In this document: piece after piece, positions 15,069 to 18,749 of the stretch | How the letters are laid out: every line of letters begins with the position of its first letter | Position numbering within the stretch: position 1 is the first letter of the stretch | NCBI GenBank assembly: GCA_023403375.1 | Contig: JAEYEN010000118.1 | Span: 1 to 18,749 of the forward strand | Source of the DNA: Bacillota bacterium | GTDB lineage: Bacteria; Bacillota; Clostridia; Christensenellales; Borkfalkiaceae | Length of the DNA stretch: 18,749 bases | Direction: 5' to 3' | Program-made: the position numbers and the translations under genes | Notes under the pieces: generated by a model | Seen by the model: only the letters and a program-made list of their open reading frames with translations | Told to the model about the DNA's origin: nothing | Databases searched by the model: none

Positions 15069-15127
15069 ACGGTAAACATAGCCGCTTTTTTGTATACACG
15101 TTAAAAAATTACACATATAAATAGTAT

Positions 15128-16186
15128 ATGGCAACAATAGTTTTAACGGGCGGCGGAAGCGCGGGACATTGTATTCCGCACCTTGCCGTTCTGCCCTATC
15201 TTAAAAACACTTTTAACAATATATATTATATAGGAAGCAAAGACGGTATAGAAAAGAACATTATAGAAACCGCCAAAATTCCTTATTACGAAATTCCTTG
15301 TGCAAAATTAGAACGCAGAATTTGCGCAAAAAATATAAAAATGCCGTTTACCGTTTTAAGCGGCATAAAAGAAGCGGGCAAAATTTTAGATAAATTAAAG
15401 CCTGACGTTATTTTTTCAAAAGGCGGTTACGTGTCGCTGCCGACAGTTATTGCGGCAAAAAAGCGAAATATTCCGGTAATTACGCACGAAAGTGACTACA
15501 CCGTCGGACTTGCGAATAAGATAATATCCAGATATTGCCAGAAAGTTCTGACTTCTTTCCCCGAAACCGCTTCTCAGATAAAAAACGGGGAATACGTTGG
15601 TTCTCCTATCAGAAACAGTGTTTTTTCCGCAACGAGAAACGACGGGCTCGCTTTCTTCGGATTTAGCGGTAAAAAACCGATTATATTGTTTGTCGGCGGA
15701 AGTCTTGGCGCGCGCACCGTTAACGAGGCAGTTTTTAAAGCCGTTCCGCAACTGATTAAAAAATACGATATTATTCACATTTGCGGCAAAGGCAACGTAA
15801 ATACGGAATTAAAGAAAAAAGGCTATTATCAGGCGGAATATATAAATAAAATGGAAAACGCTTTTGCGTGCGCAGACGTCTGCGTTTCACGCGCGGGTTC
15901 AAACGCATTGTTTGAACTGATGGCTTTGAAAAAGCCCACTCTTTTAATTCCTTTACCCAAAGGCGTTTCAAGGGGCGACCAGGTTCTTAACGCCGCATAT
16001 TTTGAAAAAAACGGAATGGCAGAAGTCTTGCAGCAAAGTTCGCTTACCGAAAAATCGCTTATTTGCGCAGTAAATTCGGTATACAATAACCGCCAGACTT
16101 TAATAAGCAACATGTCCGCCGCACCCGTTACCGATAAAAGTCGCCAGATTTCAAGAATTCTCGCCGACTGCGTAAAGAACGTTTGA
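15128..16186 (+). CDS. murG: UDP-GlcNAc:undecaprenyl-pyrophosphoryl-MurNAc-pentapeptide GlcNAc transferase MurG
   Basis: MurG makes lipid II from lipid I on the inner face of the membrane. The 352-residue GT-B enzyme shows the N-terminal glycine loop LTGGGSAGHCIPHLAV (6-21), FSKGGYVSLP, the HESDYTVGLAN segment typical of Gram-positive MurG, the FVGGSLGA loop of the second domain, and the UDP-GlcNAc-binding SRAGSNALFELMALKKPTLL and IPLPKGVSRGDQVLNA. Length is that of the family. The start fits the homology, but no Shine-Dalgarno sequence precedes it (ATAGTAT), so translation may be weak or leader-dependent. It is alone, outside any dcw cell-wall cluster, and its last 59 bases are overlapped by a convergent small gene. 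Confidence 0.95.
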   Translation: MATIVLTGGGSAGHCIPHLAVLPYLKNTFNNIYYIGSKDGIEKNIIETAKIPYYEIPCAKLERRICAKNIKMPFTVLSGIKEAGKILDKLKPDVIFSKGGYVSLPTVIAAKKRNIPVITHESDYTVGLANKIISRYCQKVLTSFPETASQIKNGEYVGSPIRNSVFSATRNDGLAFFGFSGKKPIILFVGGSLGARTVNEAVFKAVPQLIKKYDIIHICGKGNVNTELKKKGYYQAEYINKMENAFACADVCVSRAGSNALFELMALKKPTLLIPLPKGVSRGDQVLNAAYFEKNGMAEVLQQSSLTEKSLICAVNSVYNNRQTLISNMSAAPVTDKSRQISRILADCVKNV

Positions 16187-16373
16187 AGCCCGCGTCCGAC
16201 GCACCCCTATTCATTAACCCTTTCAGGTCTTTGAAATATTCCTTTACGTCTATTTCCTTTGTACTTCTTAAAAAAACGTCGGAATATTTATATTCCCTTT
16301 TTTCTCCGAGATAAGTTTTAACCTTATCTCTTTTTTTTCGCCCCATAATAACGCTTAAAATGTTTTTCATCAT
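16128..16373 (-). CDS. Small, strongly basic hypothetical protein
   Basis: I do not recognise this 81-residue protein. It is rich in Lys and Arg throughout, with a GRKKRDKVK stretch near residues 11-19 and a LRSRREF stretch near the C-terminus. It has no clear membrane segment apart from a short hydrophobic start (MMKNILSVIM). The start at 16371-16373 is supported by AAAGGAG 5 bases upstream, one of the best ribosome binding sites in the window; codons further upstream in frame are not needed. Its 3' end overlaps the murG coding end by 59 bases on the opposite strand. It is divergent from the WYL regulator gene, with an inverted repeat in its leader, so the two may share control. Nucleic-acid or anionic-membrane contact would fit its charge, but that is a guess. 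Confidence 0.6.
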   Translation of the reverse strand: MMKNILSVIMGRKKRDKVKTYLGEKREYKYSDVFLRSTKEIDVKEYFKDLKGLMNRGASDAGFKRSLRSRREFLKSGDFYR

Positions 16374-16387
16374 ATTTGCTCCTTTGT

Positions 16388-16415
16388 ACGCTTTTAGTTT
16401 ATCAATCAAAAGCGT
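16388..16415. promoter_or_regulatory. Inverted repeat between the small basic gene and the WYL regulator gene
   Basis: ACGCTTTT (16388-16395) and AAAAGCGT (16408-16415) form a perfect 8-bp dyad with a 12-base spacer, putting the arm centres 20 bases, about two helical turns, apart. A second shorter dyad, TCAAAT/ATTTGA (16415-16420 and 16429-16434), adjoins it. The site lies just ahead of the small gene's ribosome binding site and could be an operator, possibly of the WYL regulator, or an RNA hairpin in the leader. Confidence 0.45.
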
Positions 16416-16451
16416 CAAATTCTGTCATATTTGAAAAATTTTTTTATTTGC

Positions 16452-16480
16452 TTGACAATGTTAACGTAATTTTTTACACT
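16452..16480 (+). promoter_or_regulatory. Promoter of the WYL regulator gene
   Basis: A perfect TTGACA (16452-16457) and TACACT (16475-16480) are 17 bases apart, about 52 bases ahead of the start codon. The spacer contains the palindrome GTTAAC (16460-16465). Confidence 0.7.
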
Positions 16481-16532
16481 ATAAGAAAGACGATGATATT
16501 AAAAAATATGTATTACGCAAAGGGTATATAAT

Positions 16533-17459
16533 ATGAAATTTGAGATAATGCTATCGATTTTGTTTGAACTTTTGTCGAAAAAAAGCGTTACCGCCGCATA
16601 TCTTTCGGAAAAATACGAAATTTCAAAAAGAACGGTTTACAGATACATAAACAGTTTAGAGTTGGCAGGCGTTCCGCTTTATTCCACGCGCGGCACGGGC
16701 GGCGGATTTTCCGTTATAGACACGTACAGACTGTCTTCTACGTTTATGACAGTTAAAGAGTTTAACGAAGCGATTAACGCCCTGTCCACAATAACCGCAA
16801 ACGTGCCTAATAAAGAATTAGAAAACGTTATAACCAAACTTAAAGCGACGATTAAAAACGAATACAGCGGATTTGACGTGCGTTGCGGCAACCTTGTAAT
16901 AGACGCAGGTCCATGGGGAGATACCGTTGGCTATAAAAGTAAACTTCACGTCATAGAAAAAGCCATTCAGGATTGCAACTTATTAAGTATCACCTATCAC
17001 GACAGAAACGGAACGGTAACAGAACGACTTATCGAACCGCATATAATAGTTTTTAAGCAAGGATTGTGGTATGTGTACGCTTATTGCAGACTAAGAAACG
17101 ATTTTCGCTTTTTCAAAATCGGAAGAATCGAAAAGGCAAATATTTCGGGCGAAAAATTTACTCGGCGAGATATAAAACAAAACGAATTACCGCTTGATTT
17201 TTGGCACAATATCGTAGAAAGTACGTTAATTACAATGGAAATAGACAAAAAAGTTTTATCCGACGTGGAAGAATGGATTGGCACGGAAAACGTACAAAAA
17301 GAAAACGAAAAATATATTGCGAGAGCGTCGCTCCCGTTCGACAACGGACTTGTTTCTAAAATAATCAGTTTCGGAAACGGCATTAAAGTCCTATCCCCCG
17401 CCGTGCTTATTGCGGAAATTAAAAAGTCGGTAAACGACATAAAAAATATATACGATTAA
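16533..17459 (+). CDS. WYL-domain transcriptional regulator (YafY type)
   Basis: This 308-residue regulator has an N-terminal winged helix-turn-helix (about 1-65) with the recognition pattern TAAYLSEKYEISKRTVYRYI, followed by the wing STRGTGGGF. A central linker follows, then a WYL domain (about 135-225) with EPHIIVFKQGLWYVYAYC, in which the name-giving triplet reads WYV, and RFFKIGRIEKANIS. A C-terminal extension (WCX-like) completes it. WYL proteins bind small ligands or nucleic acid and repress or activate nearby genes. The start has AAGGG 9 bases upstream. It is divergent from the small basic gene and is followed after 34 bases by the esterase gene, which is its most likely target together with itself. 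No defence genes are close by. Confidence 0.93.
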   Translation: MKFEIMLSILFELLSKKSVTAAYLSEKYEISKRTVYRYINSLELAGVPLYSTRGTGGGFSVIDTYRLSSTFMTVKEFNEAINALSTITANVPNKELENVITKLKATIKNEYSGFDVRCGNLVIDAGPWGDTVGYKSKLHVIEKAIQDCNLLSITYHDRNGTVTERLIEPHIIVFKQGLWYVYAYCRLRNDFRFFKIGRIEKANISGEKFTRRDIKQNELPLDFWHNIVESTLITMEIDKKVLSDVEEWIGTENVQKENEKYIARASLPFDNGLVSKIISFGNGIKVLSPAVLIAEIKKSVNDIKNIYD

Positions 17460-17493
17460 AATATATTGTTAAACAGTTTTTGCGTGAAAATTT

Positions 17494-18749
17494 ATGAGAA
17501 AACTTTATAAATATACAGGCTTTGCCCTTATATTATGCTTTATATTATCTGCTTGTCTTTTCGCCACGTCCTGTGGCGAAGATAATTCCGTTTACACTTT
17601 TGATTATAACGGCGAAACCGCATACGTAAAAGGCGAAGAATTTAAAAACGGAACGTTAACCGTCTATAAAAACGGAGACTTATACAAAACGACTGCGGTC
17701 GATAAATCTGTTATAGATAATTTTTCCACGGAAAACACCGTTAAATCGGAATTTACGATAAAGTTTGAAAAAAAGACATTTTCAGTGCCCTACTACGTGT
17801 GCGAAAAGATAAGCGTTAAAAGTCAGCCTGACAGAACGACGGCAGACGGAATAAGGGTTTACGAAAATATTTATTATGGCGACAGAACGGAAACTCCGTT
17901 AGATATTGACGATTCGCAAAAATTTGATTTATATTTGCCTGCCGAAGTAAACGAAAATACGCCCGTTTTATTGTTTTTGCACGGCGGCTCCTGGATACAC
18001 GGCACAAAAAATAATCGCGGCGAGGCGGAATTTTGCGAAAAAACAACAAAAGAGTGCGGCTACGCCTGTTTTTCAATGAACTATATTCTTCAATCTGCCA
18101 CAAATCCGAGAACGGCGGCAACTATGGAAGCGATGACTTCGGACATTGCGATAATGACGGCGTATCTCAAACACTTTTTGCCCGAAATCGGCATTAACGC
18201 CACAAAAATTGCAATCGGCGGCTATTCTGCCGGCGGACATCTTTCTTCGCTCTACGCTTATAAATACGGCTCTTCTTCGCCTGTTGAAATCGGTTTTAAT
18301 CTTTCATTAGCAGGTCCCGTGCAATTATCGGACGGTGCCTATCGCGACGTTATAGAGCATATTTTACATAAGGAACCATTGACCGAAATACCGGAAAATT
18401 ATTTATTTTCACTTAACTCTCTTATTCCCCCTATCGTGTCCGCGTTTTTAGGGACCAAAGTATCTGATTTTAATTTTCGTTCAGACGACCTATCCGAACT
18501 TTTTAACGAAATCGGTAAGTACTCGCCGATAGAGTTTGTAAGCGATATCTCATGCCCGACTATTCTTGCCTATGGCGACACGCCGAAAGAATATGAAAAT
18601 TTGCCGTTTAAGATTTTCCCCGACAAATATATTAACGACACAATAATTCCGACCGAAAACTTTTATAATCTGCGCCAAAAACTAAACGAAAACGCTATAA
18701 TAAACAGTTCTCGTCTGTTTAACGGTCTTACGCACGAGTACGTTATAAG
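17494..18749 (+). CDS. Lipoprotein alpha/beta-hydrolase esterase (BD-FAE / carboxylesterase-like), 3' partial
   Basis: The reading frame is open from ATG 17494 to the window edge (418 codons), so the end is missing. A signal peptide (K3, hydrophobic 8-20) carries two possible lipobox cysteines, LSAC (Cys21) and ATSC (Cys27), so it should be a surface lipoprotein. Residues about 33-105 look like an Ig-like beta domain (NGTLTVYKNGD, FTIKFEKKTFSVPY). The esterase domain follows, with the oxyanion motif HGGSW (163-167), the nucleophile elbow GYSAGGH (Ser245), the acid in NDTIIP (Asp392) and the base in THEYV (His414); a 20-residue stretch is inserted before the acid. The triad is complete. Family members cleave acetyl, feruloyl or other small esters, often on plant glycans; the substrate here is unknown. 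It is probably co-transcribed with the WYL regulator; its own ribosome binding site is weak. Confidence 0.87.
   Translation, partial: MRKLYKYTGFALILCFILSACLFATSCGEDNSVYTFDYNGETAYVKGEEFKNGTLTVYKNGDLYKTTAVDKSVIDNFSTENTVKSEFTIKFEKKTFSVPYYVCEKISVKSQPDRTTADGIRVYENIYYGDRTETPLDIDDSQKFDLYLPAEVNENTPVLLFLHGGSWIHGTKNNRGEAEFCEKTTKECGYACFSMNYILQSATNPRTAATMEAMTSDIAIMTAYLKHFLPEIGINATKIAIGGYSAGGHLSSLYAYKYGSSSPVEIGFNLSLAGPVQLSDGAYRDVIEHILHKEPLTEIPENYLFSLNSLIPPIVSAFLGTKVSDFNFRSDDLSELFNEIGKYSPIEFVSDISCPTILAYGDTPKEYENLPFKIFPDKYINDTIIPTENFYNLRQKLNENAIINSSRLFNGLTHEYVI

Noticed and set aside
14889..15104. 71-codon plus-strand frame between the surface-protein gene and murG
   Set aside because: It runs through the intrinsic terminator at 14911-14940, has no ribosome binding site and its composition (Tyr/Phe-rich) reflects T-rich DNA.
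17816..18121. Minus-strand frame inside the esterase gene
   Set aside because: The plus-strand frame has a signal peptide and a full catalytic triad; the reverse frame is an Arg-rich shadow.
1..18749. CRISPR array, prophage, toxin-antitoxin or classic defence island
   Set aside because: No spaced repeats, integrase, transposase, phage structural gene or known defence enzyme is visible; the WYL regulator alone is not evidence of defence.

Overview
The window is AT-rich bacterial chromosome with dense, mostly minus-strand gene packing. NrdR, RecX, a MinD/MinE pair, an MreB-type actin, MurG and lipoprotein signal peptides all point to a member of the Bacillota, probably an uncultured gut Clostridia lineage. 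The order-level placement is an inference from gene content and style; no marker gene here settles it. No CRISPR array, transposase, integrase or phage gene is visible.

Layout, left to right. (1) 1-260: tRNA-Ser(UGA) on the minus strand with a strong terminator directly behind it. (2) 257-1259, minus: nrdR followed by a dCMP deaminase, both in deoxynucleotide metabolism. (3) 1462-1782, plus: a small DUF1294-like membrane protein. (4) 1976-4658, minus: a tight housekeeping set, yigZ-like, recX and the bifunctional NAD(P)H-hydrate repair enzyme, with start/stop overlap or near-overlap. (5) 4699-6096, minus: an orphan rhamnulokinase with its own consensus promoter and terminator. (6) 6409-8705, minus: an MreB-like actin with degenerate nucleotide-binding motifs, then minD and minE overlapping by ATGA, then a 28-residue glycine-zipper membrane peptide with an excellent ribosome binding site. 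No minC, mreC or mreD is present. (7) 8865-10379, minus: a Ppx/GppA phosphatase. (8) 10604-11552, minus: two half-size TauE/SafE permease genes in tandem. (9) 11697-14867, plus: a 1056-residue surface protein with a lipoprotein signal at one end and a transmembrane helix plus charged tail at the other. (10) 15128-16186, plus: murG outside any dcw cluster, overlapped at its 3' end by a small basic minus-strand gene. (11) 16533-18749, plus: a WYL-domain regulator followed 34 bp later by a lipoprotein alpha/beta-hydrolase esterase that runs off the window.

How the genes fit together. Most of the window is housekeeping: nucleotide supply, metabolite repair, recombination control and cell-wall synthesis. 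The unusual parts are the shape/division cluster (actin-like protein, MinD, a MinE lacking an obvious N-terminal membrane-targeting segment, and a micro membrane protein), the doubly anchored envelope protein, the split permease, and the WYL-regulator/esterase unit, which looks like a regulated surface carbohydrate-ester or xenobiotic-ester hydrolysis function. Several starts (yigZ-like, murG, the second permease half) lack a recognisable Shine-Dalgarno sequence, while others have near-perfect ones.
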